A stretch of 7,804 bases of DNA from an uncultured Actinomycetes bacterium (GCA_903832395.1 CAILBF010000076.1:1-7804), one strand, 5' to 3'. Numbered from the stretch's first letter, positions 1 through 5,903 are shown. Translations and numbers: made by a program. Notes: generated by a model not told the origin, from the letters alone.

Positions 1-68
1 ACCTGGATCGATGCGCCAATTCAAAGCTGATGCACCGCTTCAGAAGTAAGGCGCCGATTGAATACTAA
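1..68 (+). other. 3' tail of an unidentified upstream gene (tentative)
   Basis: The window opens inside or just after another gene. Frame 3 is open from base 3 to a TAA at 66-68, and its last residues read FRSKAPIEY. Frame 2 ends at a TAA at 47-49 and frame 1 at a TGA at 28-30, so the coding frame cannot be settled from this fragment. Since the next four genes are Tad pilus components on the same strand, the missing gene could be a TadB/TadC-type membrane protein, but nothing in the fragment proves it. Frame 3 is preferred only because its end is also the end carried by the 38-bp repeat. Confidence 0.25.
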
Positions 69-114
69 GGGGCGGGTTCAGAAGTAAGGCGCCGATGGAG
101 TACTAAGGGGCGGG
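39..114. repeat. 38-bp tandem direct repeat, two adjacent copies
   Basis: Copy 1 is 39-76 and copy 2 is 77-114. They abut with no spacer, and both start TTCAGAAGTAAGGCGCCGAT and end TACTAAGGGGCGGG. Only two positions differ (TTGAA against TGGAG in the middle). In frame 3, copy 1 reads to a TAA stop and copy 2 carries the same stop, so the unit seems to be the end of the preceding gene plus a few following bases. Function is unknown. It may simply be a slippage or unequal-crossing-over duplication. Confidence 0.9.
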
Positions 115-191
115 ATATACACAAGGAATAGGCGCTTCGCAAGCAATCGAACCCGAAGGCAGAAGACTTCCAAATAGGAACAATAAAGCTA

Positions 192-231
192 AATAAAAAA
201 AGCTCAATAAAAAAAGCTCAATAAAAAAACT
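192..231. repeat. A-rich 14-bp tandem repeat upstream of the pilin cluster
   Basis: The unit AATAAAAAAAGCTC occurs at 192-205 and 206-219. A third partial copy, AATAAAAAAACT, lies at 220-231, and a degenerate piece (AATAAAGCTA) precedes them at 182-191. Each copy has a run of seven A. The array ends about ten bases before the start codon of the first pilus gene and directly abuts its GGGGGA ribosome-binding site. It therefore lies in the likely leader or promoter of the cluster. Such arrays are prone to copy-number change, but no variation is visible in a single sequence. Confidence 0.85.
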
Positions 232-241
232 AGGGGGAACA

Positions 242-475
242 ATGAACGCACTAATAACAAAACTCGTATCAGCTGAGATCTCACTGCGCGAGGGATTAAC
301 ACGCAAGCACACGAATTTTTATGCCCGCCTACGCGACGAGCGTGGCGATGTTCCTGGATGGGTTCTCGTAGTACTCATGACTACCGGATTAGTCACTGCC
401 ATATGGACAATCGCAGCACCTCGGCTCACTACCATCTTGAAGAATTCACTTGATGCTATGAATGGAATTCGTTAA
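242..475 (+). CDS. Flp-like small pilin subunit of a Tad-type pilus
   Basis: This 77-residue protein has a basic N-terminal stretch of about 35 residues ending in RDERG. A single hydrophobic helix follows (roughly residues 38-59, GWVLVVLMTTGLVTAIWTIA), then a short polar tail. Small size, a leader ending in glycine and one helix fit the Flp/TadE class of type IVb pilins, which are cleaved by a prepilin peptidase and assembled in the membrane. The GDVPGWVL segment resembles short proteins I associate with actinobacterial tad loci. It lacks the canonical glutamate five residues after the cleavage glycine, so processing is uncertain. The ATG at 242 is preceded by GGGGGA at 233-238. It opens a four-gene cluster, and 20 nt separate it from the next start. 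It could instead be an uncharacterised membrane protein of the locus. Confidence 0.65.
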   Translation: MNALITKLVSAEISLREGLTRKHTNFYARLRDERGDVPGWVLVVLMTTGLVTAIWTIAAPRLTTILKNSLDAMNGIR

Positions 476-495
476 GGCGAACTGGAGTGCCAACC

Positions 496-846
496 ATGCT
501 CAAATTGCTGAGAAAAGATAGTGGCAATGTCGAGAGCGCAATGGTTTTGATTCCACTTCTTATTCTCTTTCTCATCGGAATTGAACTCATAATTGCAACG
601 AACTTGCGCAACGCTGATGCTGCGATTGCTCAAGGTGAAGCATCTCGGCGAGCTATTACTGGCGAAATCTACGCAAATGATCAAGTAATCGAACTTAACT
701 CACATGACCGCTTTACTCATATAAGAGTGCTAATTACCCAACGCCACACAACATTGCCACGGATTGTCCCCGGGTTAATTGAATTATTCGGGGGATCGCC
801 CTCAACGGATGTTAGAGGGGCTGCGATTATGGAGCCCACCAATTGA
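496..846 (+). CDS. TadE-like pseudopilin (first copy)
   Basis: This 116-residue protein starts at ATG 496, with GGAG at 484-487 eight bases upstream. A GTG at 487 would add three residues but lies on top of that ribosome-binding site, so the ATG is preferred. The leader MLKLLRKDSG is followed by NVES and a hydrophobic helix (about residues 14-32), then a soluble domain. A charged leader, glycine, nearby glutamate and one helix are the TadE pattern. TadE proteins are minor pseudopilins processed like pilins and needed for Tad pilus assembly at the cytoplasmic membrane. The TGA stop overlaps the next start by four bases, which indicates translational coupling. The family call rests on architecture and context, since the C-terminal part has no motif I recognise. 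Confidence 0.7.
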   Translation: MLKLLRKDSGNVESAMVLIPLLILFLIGIELIIATNLRNADAAIAQGEASRRAITGEIYANDQVIELNSHDRFTHIRVLITQRHTTLPRIVPGLIELFGGSPSTDVRGAAIMEPTN

Positions 847-1286
847 AAAGAAATCAAAGAACGAGTTATGCAAAACGAGTATGTCGACTGATAGCGCATA
901 ACGAGCAGGGGAGTGCAATAGTTGAATTTGTCGCCCTTGCAATCCCACTATTTATTCCAATCTTTATCTATCTCAATAATTTTGCATCGATCAGCGGCAA
1001 TGAAGAGATTGTCAGAGTTTTGGCAAGAGAAGGTCTACGAGCATATGTTGCAAGTGATAACGAAAACACTGGGCGAGAAGTCTCCGCCCAAGCGTTGGCT
1101 GTGATTGGTAATCACTTGGGATTGACTGCTGAAGAAATTAAAACTCTCACGGCCCGGTACGAGTGCTCACGCAATCCATGCCTTTCGGCAGACGGACGAA
1201 TTCGAATAACTGTTTCATACACCGACGCGCAGTCACATCGCACAATTGAAGCTTCGGCCCAAGAACATATCAGCCCATGGATGTGA
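843..1286 (+). CDS. TadE-family pilus assembly protein (second copy)
   Basis: This 147-residue protein begins at a TTG (843-845) that overlaps the previous stop in TTGA. GGAG at 831-834, eight bases upstream, supports the unusual start. The leader ends NEQG and continues SAIVEFVALAIPLF. This gives the textbook type IVb pseudopilin site: a glycine (residue 23), glutamate at +5, then phenylalanine and a hydrophobic stretch to about residue 45. The remainder should face outside the membrane. It holds two cysteines five residues apart (C108, C113) that could form a small disulfide loop. It is the clearest TadE signature in the cluster. Its last ten bases overlap the next gene, so the set is very probably one transcript. 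Confidence 0.78.
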   Translation: MKRNQRTSYAKRVCRLIAHNEQGSAIVEFVALAIPLFIPIFIYLNNFASISGNEEIVRVLAREGLRAYVASDNENTGREVSAQALAVIGNHLGLTAEEIKTLTARYECSRNPCLSADGRIRITVSYTDAQSHRTIEASAQEHISPWM

Positions 1287-1876
1287 ACCCGATACAAGGC
1301 GCTCTGCCAGATTCATGTATCAAAGTCAGCCCGTGGCAACGAGTTCGAAGGCTATTTAAAGAGGAGCAGGGCTCGCTGAGCGTTGTAATCATTGGGCTAT
1401 TCATTATCACCGTTGCTTCCCTGATGGTGATGAGTGATGTGGCAACGGTTTTAGTTGCAAAGCGTTCGCTGGCTCAGGCAACTGAGGCCGCTGCTCAACG
1501 CGGAGTTCATACGTTAGATGAATCGGCTTACTACACGGGAAAGGGAACGATGTTTACTGCGCCATTGGCAGTTATTACCCAACGCGATCATTCTCCGATC
1601 CCAATAAATTGTAATAGCGCACTATTAAATGTGAATTTAGAACTTTATAACTGGAGCAATGCCGATTCAGCGATGAAGCGTTATGAATTGCAGGGAATTG
1701 TGTTGACCCACATGGAGTGCGATGGCTCATCGATTGAGATTTCAACGTATTCGGAGGTGAAGTTTCCATTCACCGTGCCTTTTTCAAAGATGAGTTCGGC
1801 GATTCTTACATCGACCGTTGGCACAACAAATCAAGTCCAGGAAGGCTTTTATCTCTTTGGTATTCGGCTGTATTAA
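1277..1876 (+). CDS. TadG-like pilus-associated protein
   Basis: This 199-residue protein starts at ATG 1277, inside the end of the preceding gene (10-base overlap). After a leader of about 32 residues ending KEEQG, a hydrophobic helix runs to about residue 52. It is followed by SDVATVLVAKRSLAQATEAAAQRG, here split by sense: the SDVATVLVAKR part and the alanine-rich part after it are typical of the N-terminal region of TadG and related Rv3660c-type proteins. The extracellular part has two cysteines (C112, C148) and ends in aromatic residues. TadG proteins are anchored in the membrane and act in Tad pilus biogenesis. It is shorter than classic TadG and lacks a recognisable von Willebrand domain, so it is TadG-like rather than full TadG. 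No terminator is evident before prfB. Confidence 0.62.
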   Translation: MDVNPIQGALPDSCIKVSPWQRVRRLFKEEQGSLSVVIIGLFIITVASLMVMSDVATVLVAKRSLAQATEAAAQRGVHTLDESAYYTGKGTMFTAPLAVITQRDHSPIPINCNSALLNVNLELYNWSNADSAMKRYELQGIVLTHMECDGSSIEISTYSEVKFPFTVPFSKMSSAILTSTVGTTNQVQEGFYLFGIRLY

Positions 1877-1894
1877 TCGCTTCATTCACTCCGC

Positions 1895-1900
1895 TATCCT
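1895..1900 (+). promoter_or_regulatory. Candidate -10 box of a leaderless prfB promoter
   Basis: TATCCT ends six bases before the prfB ATG (1907), and there is no purine-rich ribosome-binding site in between (TCTTGC). In actinobacteria a TANNNT -10 box at this distance places transcription initiation on the A of the ATG, giving a leaderless mRNA. No convincing -35 element is visible. This is inference from spacing. Confidence 0.5.
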
Positions 1901-1906
1901 TCTTGC

Positions 1907-3007
1907 ATGGCCGCGCGCGAATATGCTTTAGAGATAAATGCTATTGATGCGACCCTAGTTTCAATTGAAAAAGTATTGGACTTGCCTAAGTTACGTGCGC
2001 AGTCGAATGTTCTAGAGGAAGAGGCTGGAGTTCCAAACCTTTGGGATGACCCCGAAAATGCTCAGAAAGTAACTAGCCGACTTTCGCGCGTACAAGCTGA
2101 GATAAATAAGTTAACTGGACTTCGCAGGCGCGTTGAAGATCTGCCGATTTTATTTGAATTGGCGGCAAGTGAACCTGACGGTACGGCCGTTGCCGATGCA
2201 GAGCGCGAGTTAGATTCAGTCAAGAAGGCAATCGGTGAACTAGAAGTTCAAACACTTCTGAATGGCGAGTATGACGATCGAGATGCATTAATAACTATTC
2301 GCTCAGAGGCCGGTGGAGTTGAGGCTGCAGATTGGGCCGAAATGATTATGCGTATGTATCTTCGCTACTGCGAGCGCCATGATTTCAAAGTTGATGTGTT
2401 GGAAACATCCTTTGCAGAAGAAGCCGGAATAAAATCAACAACTTTTCGCGTTAGCGCACCGTATGCCTATGGAACTTTGTCAGTGGAGCAGGGAACGCAC
2501 CGATTAGTACGTATTTCACCCTTTGATAGTCAAAGCCGCCGCCATACTTCATTTGCTGGCGTTGAAGTTGTTCCTGTTGTAGAGCAGAGCGACCATGTCG
2601 AAATTGATGAGAAAGAAGTTCGCACCGATGTGTATCGCTCCTCTGGTCCAGGTGGACAGGGTGTTAATACAACTGACTCTGCAGTGCGCTTAACACATAT
2701 CCCAACAGGCATTGTCGTCTCATGTCAGAACGAGCGTTCACAGATTCAAAATAAAGCTACGGCTATGGCAGTGCTGCAATCGAAGTTACTTGAGCGCCGG
2801 CGCCAAGAAGAAGTGGCAAAGATGAATGCTCTTAAAGGTGATAACTCTGGATCATGGGGAAATCAAATGCGTTCATACGTTCTAGCGCCTTATCAAATGG
2901 TGAAAGATTTACGCACAGATTACGAAACTGGAAATACTTCAGCGGTTTTAAATGGCGAGATTGATGAGTTCATCGAAGCCGGAATTCGTTGGCGCCGAAG
3001 CTCTTAG
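1907..3007 (+). CDS. prfB: Peptide chain release factor 2 (RF2)
   Basis: This 366-residue protein recognises UGA and UAA stop codons in the ribosomal A site and triggers release of the finished peptide. The RF2 stop-recognition tripeptide SPF is at residues 204-206 and the catalytic GGQ is at 249-251 within SGPGGQGVNTTDSAVR. Both positions match E. coli RF2 within one residue. An N-terminal coiled-coil domain occupies about residues 15-110, and the C-terminal RSYVLAPYQMVKDLRT segment is also characteristic. The frame is continuous. The autoregulatory +1 frameshift near codon 26 found in many bacteria is absent, as is usual in actinobacteria. The residue after GGQ is glycine, where E. coli has histidine. 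The start is ATG 1907, apparently leaderless. It precedes ftsEX and smpB, a common actinobacterial order. Confidence 0.98.
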   Translation: MAAREYALEINAIDATLVSIEKVLDLPKLRAQSNVLEEEAGVPNLWDDPENAQKVTSRLSRVQAEINKLTGLRRRVEDLPILFELAASEPDGTAVADAERELDSVKKAIGELEVQTLLNGEYDDRDALITIRSEAGGVEAADWAEMIMRMYLRYCERHDFKVDVLETSFAEEAGIKSTTFRVSAPYAYGTLSVEQGTHRLVRISPFDSQSRRHTSFAGVEVVPVVEQSDHVEIDEKEVRTDVYRSSGPGGQGVNTTDSAVRLTHIPTGIVVSCQNERSQIQNKATAMAVLQSKLLERRRQEEVAKMNALKGDNSGSWGNQMRSYVLAPYQMVKDLRTDYETGNTSAVLNGEIDEFIEAGIRWRRSS

Positions 3008-3202
3008 CCGAGTATTTTCCTCCATTTATCCGGAGTGCGCCTTAGCTGAGATAATTCTTTGCATACACTTATTGACGCCACATATCTTTTAACCTCGCTT
3101 TTACTCGGGATTTTTCGCTGGAATTGGGGATATTGGCTCAATCTCACATCAATTCTCAGGCTTGAATGCGCGTTAGAAGTGCCGATTTCCACCTTCCTTA
3201 CA

Positions 3203-3208
3203 TAAACT
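3203..3208 (+). promoter_or_regulatory. Candidate -10 box for ftsEX, in the 260-base prfB-ftsE gap
   Basis: TAAACT in the context CATAAACTATGGG fits the actinobacterial TANNNT -10 pattern and would start a transcript near 3215, about 53 bases before ftsE. No good -35 is seen. The rest of the gap (3008-3267) is AT-rich, without a convincing terminator. CTCC/GGAG at about 3023-3038 can form only a 4-bp stem. The leader contains the 16-bp motif shared with the smpB leader (3235-3250). Confidence 0.35.
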
Positions 3209-3267
3209 ATGGGCAGAGCGCCGACGAAGAGATGAATCGTGGGCCTGAAATATTTTGGGAGTTGTAG

Positions 3268-3957
3268 ATGATTCGCTTTGAAAACGTCACCAAGATATAT
3301 CCGGGTCAAGAGCGCGCAGCTTTGGACTCTGTGAGCCTTGAAATCATAAAAGGCGAATTCGTCTTTCTTGTCGGTTTGTCCGGATCAGGTAAGTCAACTT
3401 TTCTTCGTTTGATTCTTCGTGAAGATCGCCCTACCTCTGGCACCATTCATGTGGCTGGAAAAGACTTAGCAACTCTTGCTAACCACAAAGTTCCAGAGCT
3501 TCGTCGCCAGGTCGGCACGGTCTTTCAAGATTTCCGCCTACTTCCAAATAAGACAATTACCGAAAACGTTGCTTTCACTCTTCACGTTCTCGGGTATTCG
3601 CAAAAAGAGATTAATCGCGAAGTTCCAGAGGTGTTAGAGCTCGTGGGACTTGAAGATAAGGGCGATCGTCTGCCCTCGGAGATATCTGGTGGAGAGCAAC
3701 AACGTGTGGCAATTGCCCGTGCATATGTGAGCCGCCCGCCAATTCTTATCGCCGATGAACCAACAGGAAACCTTGACCCTGCAACGAGTGTTGGAATTAT
3801 GAAACTCCTTGACCGGATTAATCGCGAGGGAACAACAGTATTAATGGCAACACACGATTCGGGAATTGTTGATCAGATGCGAAAGCGCGTTATCGAGCTA
3901 GACCTTGGTCATGTGATTCGTGATCAAGTTCGTGGTGTTTATGGATACACGGGATAG
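3268..3957 (+). CDS. ftsE: Cell division ATP-binding protein FtsE
   Basis: This 229-residue ATPase is of ABC type and pairs with FtsX. ATP hydrolysis drives conformational change in FtsX and so activates periplasmic or extracellular peptidoglycan hydrolases at the division site. Every ABC motif is present: Walker A GLSGSGKST at residues 36-44, the Q-loop glutamine at 87 (VFQDFRLLP, typical of FtsE), signature SGGEQQ at 140-145, Walker B ILIADEP with catalytic E164, the D-loop GNLD, and the switch histidine H196. Length is normal for actinobacterial FtsE, including the RDQVRGVYG tail. ATG 3268 has GGGAG at 3257-3261, six bases upstream. ftsX follows 74 bases later and was probably co-transcribed. 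Confidence 0.97.
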   Translation: MIRFENVTKIYPGQERAALDSVSLEIIKGEFVFLVGLSGSGKSTFLRLILREDRPTSGTIHVAGKDLATLANHKVPELRRQVGTVFQDFRLLPNKTITENVAFTLHVLGYSQKEINREVPEVLELVGLEDKGDRLPSEISGGEQQRVAIARAYVSRPPILIADEPTGNLDPATSVGIMKLLDRINREGTTVLMATHDSGIVDQMRKRVIELDLGHVIRDQVRGVYGYTG

Positions 3958-4031
3958 ACGACAGACCAATGACCTCACTATTTAATCGCAGCAAACAGGT
4001 ATCAACGTATGTCTCGAAGGAAGGGTAAAAC

Positions 4032-4934
4032 ATGCGCGCACGCTTTCTCTTAAGCGAAGTTGGAATTGGACTTCGTCGAAACATGACGATGACCTTTGCT
4101 GTGATCGTGACGATTGCGATTTCATTATCTCTCCTGGGAATCGGACTGCTGGCTAATGCCCAGGTAGGTGCGATGAAGGATTATTGGTATAACAAGATTG
4201 AAGTTTCAGTATTCTTATGCGGATCACTGTCAGAGTCGCCATCGTGTTCTGGTGGAATCGTGACATCGGATCAACGACAAGCGATTCAAACCGATCTTCA
4301 AAATATGCCGGCAGTTGCTAGCGTTTTTTATGAGTCACAAGCGCAGGCATTCACACGTTTCCAAGAGCGCTTTAAGGAATCTGCTATCGCTCAAAATGTG
4401 ACCGCGGATCAACTTCCAGAGTCATTTCGTGTGAAGTTAAAGGATCCAACTCAGTTTGCGGTGATTGTCAGTGCATTCTCTGGTCGCCCAGGTGTAGATG
4501 TGGTTCAAGATCAACGAACTATTTTAGATAAGTTTTTCAAACTCCTAGATGTGTTGCGCAACGGTGCGCTTCTCGTTGGACTGGCATCAGTTCTGACAGC
4601 TGCGCTTTTAATTAGCAACACATTGCGAATCGCGGCATTTAATCGCCGCCGTGAAACGGGAGTCATGAGACTTGTAGGAGCCTCATCGTGGTCGATTCAA
4701 CTTCCATTCCTTCTTGAGGGCGTCATCTCATCGATTATCGGATGGGGCTTAGCAACTGGGTTATTAGCCATACTCAAAAGTGTGGTGGACTCCAAAGTTG
4801 CGCCGCTACTTACCTTCACTAAATTCTTTGGGTGGAATGAAGTTTGGCTCGCCTCAGGGTATTTATTGGCAACTGGTTTATTTGTCTCGACCGTAGCTTC
4901 AGTCATCACTCTGCGCCGCTACTTAAAGGTCTAA
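4032..4934 (+). CDS. ftsX: Cell division permease-like protein FtsX
   Basis: This 300-residue membrane protein is the partner of FtsE. The layout is the family standard: helix 1 at about residues 20-42, an extracellular domain at about 46-168, then helices 2-4 at about 178-200, 224-247 and 271-295. The cytoplasmic loop RRRETGVMRLVGAS between helices 2 and 3 is the conserved FtsX/MacB-type coupling segment. The extracellular domain has two cysteines (C63, C72) placed as in other actinobacterial FtsX proteins. In mycobacteria this domain recruits a wall hydrolase. No hydrolase gene lies next to it here. The start at ATG 4032 has a very strong ribosome-binding site, AAGGAAGGG, ending six bases upstream. 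The last 17 bases, including the stop, form the first part of the 47-bp tandem repeat, so the C-terminus is copied again downstream. Confidence 0.96.
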   Translation: MRARFLLSEVGIGLRRNMTMTFAVIVTIAISLSLLGIGLLANAQVGAMKDYWYNKIEVSVFLCGSLSESPSCSGGIVTSDQRQAIQTDLQNMPAVASVFYESQAQAFTRFQERFKESAIAQNVTADQLPESFRVKLKDPTQFAVIVSAFSGRPGVDVVQDQRTILDKFFKLLDVLRNGALLVGLASVLTAALLISNTLRIAAFNRRRETGVMRLVGASSWSIQLPFLLEGVISSIIGWGLATGLLAILKSVVDSKVAPLLTFTKFFGWNEVWLASGYLLATGLFVSTVASVITLRRYLKV

Positions 4935-5028
4935 GGCCACGTTCTATACCGAAGAAGTTATTCGGCTACTTAAAGGTCTAAGGCCACGTTCTATACCGAA
5001 GAAGTTATTCGGCTACTTAAAGGTCTAA
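4918..5028. repeat. 47-bp perfect tandem repeat spanning the ftsX stop codon
   Basis: Two identical 47-bp units (4918-4964, 4965-5011) are followed by a 17-bp partial third (5012-5028, GCTACTTAAAGGTCTAA). The first 17 bases of the unit are the last coding bases and stop of ftsX. The remaining 30 are non-coding and contain CCGAA-GAAGTTA-TTCGG, a 5-bp stem with a 7-base loop (4949-4965 and 4996-5012). Every copy restores the same ftsX ending, so copy number can change without altering the protein. Identity of the units suggests a recent duplication or an assembly artefact. Confidence 0.95.
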
Positions 5029-5031
5029 TCA

Positions 5032-5056
5032 CCCTGTTCTTAATGAGAGAATAGGG
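5032..5056 (+). terminator. Hairpin after ftsX, possible terminator
   Basis: CCCTGTTCT (5032-5040) pairs with AGAATAGGG (5048-5056). The stem is 9 bp with one G-T pair, and the loop is TAATGAG. It lies directly after the partial third copy of the 47-bp repeat, so before the duplication it would have begun about three bases after the ftsX stop. There is no T-tract downstream, as in many actinobacterial terminators, so it could also be a stabilising or processing structure. Confidence 0.5.
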
Positions 5057-5173
5057 GCGTGGTTCAATCGTGGACCTGAAACCTTGGCATCTGCATCGAT
5101 GCGAATTTTCTTTAGGAACTATCTAAGGAATTTTACGGTTTCTGTGAATATTTGCGAGGGCGGTGATGCGGTC

Positions 5174-5677
5174 ATGGTTAAAGAGGTAGGCCGCAAGGTC
5201 ATAGCCCAAAACAAAAAGGCACGACACGATTATTCAATTGAAGATGTTTATGAATGCGGGTTAGTCCTAACGGGTACAGAAGTTAAGTCACTACGACTCG
5301 GTCGAGCATCGCTCATCGATGGCTTTGCCATGATCAACGATGGGGAGTTATGGCTCAGCGGAGTACATATTCCGGAATACACTGAAGGAACATGGACAAA
5401 TCACACGCCTCGTCGAGAGCGCAAACTTCTGGTACATAAGGCAGAGCTCAATAAATTAATTGCGAAGCTCAAAGATTCAGGAACAACACTGGTTCCACTC
5501 TCACTTTACTTTAAAGACGGCAAAGCCAAGGTCGAGATTGCCGTTGCTCATGGAAAGAAAGCCCACGATAAGCGTGAGGCGATTAAGGCGCGTGAGGCTG
5601 ACCGTGAAGTTGCACGCGTAGTTTCACGCGGATCATCAGGCAAAAGCGGCAAGGCCTCTAAGCGTTACGAGGATTAG
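5174..5677 (+). CDS. smpB: SsrA-binding protein SmpB
   Basis: This 167-residue RNA-binding protein escorts tmRNA to ribosomes stalled on broken mRNA and fills the decoding centre during trans-translation. Conserved SmpB segments in order are AQNKKARHDY (residues 11-20), GLVLTGTEVKSLR (29-41), a modified RASLIDGFA (44-52), HIPEYTEGTWTNH (65-77), RKLLVHKAE (83-91) and LYFKDGKAKVEIAVAHGKK (111-129). A basic C-terminal tail follows and inserts into the mRNA channel. The frame is open upstream to 5021 and a TTG at 5084 would give 197 residues. Homologues begin M-K-E-GRK, so ATG 5174 is chosen, with GGTG/GAGGG 8-13 bases upstream as a weak ribosome-binding site. This leaves a leader of over 100 bases. 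The partner RNA gene ssrA lies 268 bases downstream. Confidence 0.95.
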   Translation: MVKEVGRKVIAQNKKARHDYSIEDVYECGLVLTGTEVKSLRLGRASLIDGFAMINDGELWLSGVHIPEYTEGTWTNHTPRRERKLLVHKAELNKLIAKLKDSGTTLVPLSLYFKDGKAKVEIAVAHGKKAHDKREAIKAREADREVARVVSRGSSGKSGKASKRYED

Positions 5678-5770
5678 AGAATCAGGATTTCACTATATGC
5701 CTGGCCGCACATCTCGTCCCAACTCAATCCCAAGTCTTCGCCGCTTATTAACTCTGTGTAACTATGCGCG

Positions 5771-5868
5771 AAATTTGTAGATTATGAAACTCAGCGTTGT
5801 TGACCTACAATTTCTCTACCGCCGCTTCGACACCTCAATTTTTGAGGTGATGTTGCGACGGCAGGTAG
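5771..5868. other. Two adjacent imperfect inverted repeats between smpB and ssrA
   Basis: This lies in the 268-base gap between smpB and ssrA, which has no credible gene. The first inverted repeat pairs AAATTTGTAG (5771-5780) with CTACAATTT (5805-5813), with one bulge. The second pairs CTACCGCCG (5816-5824) with CGGCAGGTAG (5859-5868), bulging A5863. Its apex is an independent 7-bp stem, CACCTCA (5831-5837)/TGAGGTG (5843-5849), around a 5-base loop. No T-run follows, so it is not a standard terminator. It may be a leader structure, a small RNA or a protein-binding site. Bases 5678-5770 show nothing recognisable. Confidence 0.6.
5806..5811 (+). promoter_or_regulatory. Candidate -10 box (TACAAT) upstream of ssrA
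   Basis: TACAAT differs from the consensus -10 at one position. A weak -35 candidate, TTATGA (5782-5787), lies 18 bases upstream. Initiation about seven bases downstream would fall near 5818, at the left arm of the second inverted repeat, so the transcript would begin with that hairpin and run into ssrA. Confidence 0.35.
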
Positions 5869-5871
5869 TAG

Positions 5872-5903
5872 TTGACAATTAAATAGAGGAAGAGAAATAC
5901 GTT
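5872..5903 (+). promoter_or_regulatory. Candidate ssrA promoter with perfect -35 TTGACA
   Basis: TTGACA at 5872-5877 is a perfect -35. The best TANNNT -10 is TACGTT at 5898-5903, but the 20-base spacer is long; AATACG at 18 bases is a weaker fit. Initiation near 5910 would give a tmRNA precursor with a leader of about 35 bases, removed by RNase P at the mature 5' end. Confidence 0.35.

Noticed and set aside
39..114. CRISPR array
   Set aside because: The copies are directly adjacent with no spacers, and no cas gene is present. The same applies to 192-231 and 4918-5028.
1907..2000. Programmed +1 frameshift in prfB
   Set aside because: The reading frame is continuous from the ATG, with no internal UGA or CUU-UGA slip site.
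3166..3267. 33-codon frame ending in TAG directly next to the ftsE ATG
   Set aside because: It has only a weak ribosome-binding site and overlaps the likely promoter. The abutting stop is suggestive of coupling but unsupported.
3004..3309. 101-codon open frame on the minus strand across the prfB-ftsE gap
   Set aside because: It starts inside ftsE, has no recognisable motif and covers the probable ftsE promoter. Its composition looks like a chance opening.
3969..4028. 19-codon frame (MTSLFNRSKQVSTYVSKEG) between ftsE and ftsX
   Set aside because: No ribosome-binding site and no known counterpart. Its end overlaps the strong ribosome-binding site of ftsX, so it is probably chance.
5093..5102. 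Perfect 10-bp palindrome GCATCGATGC in the smpB leader
   Set aside because: Short and isolated. A palindrome of this length is expected by chance in this much DNA.
5084..5173. Thirty-residue N-terminal extension of SmpB from TTG 5084
   Set aside because: SmpB homologues start at the GRKVIAQNKK region, and the added residues match no family feature.
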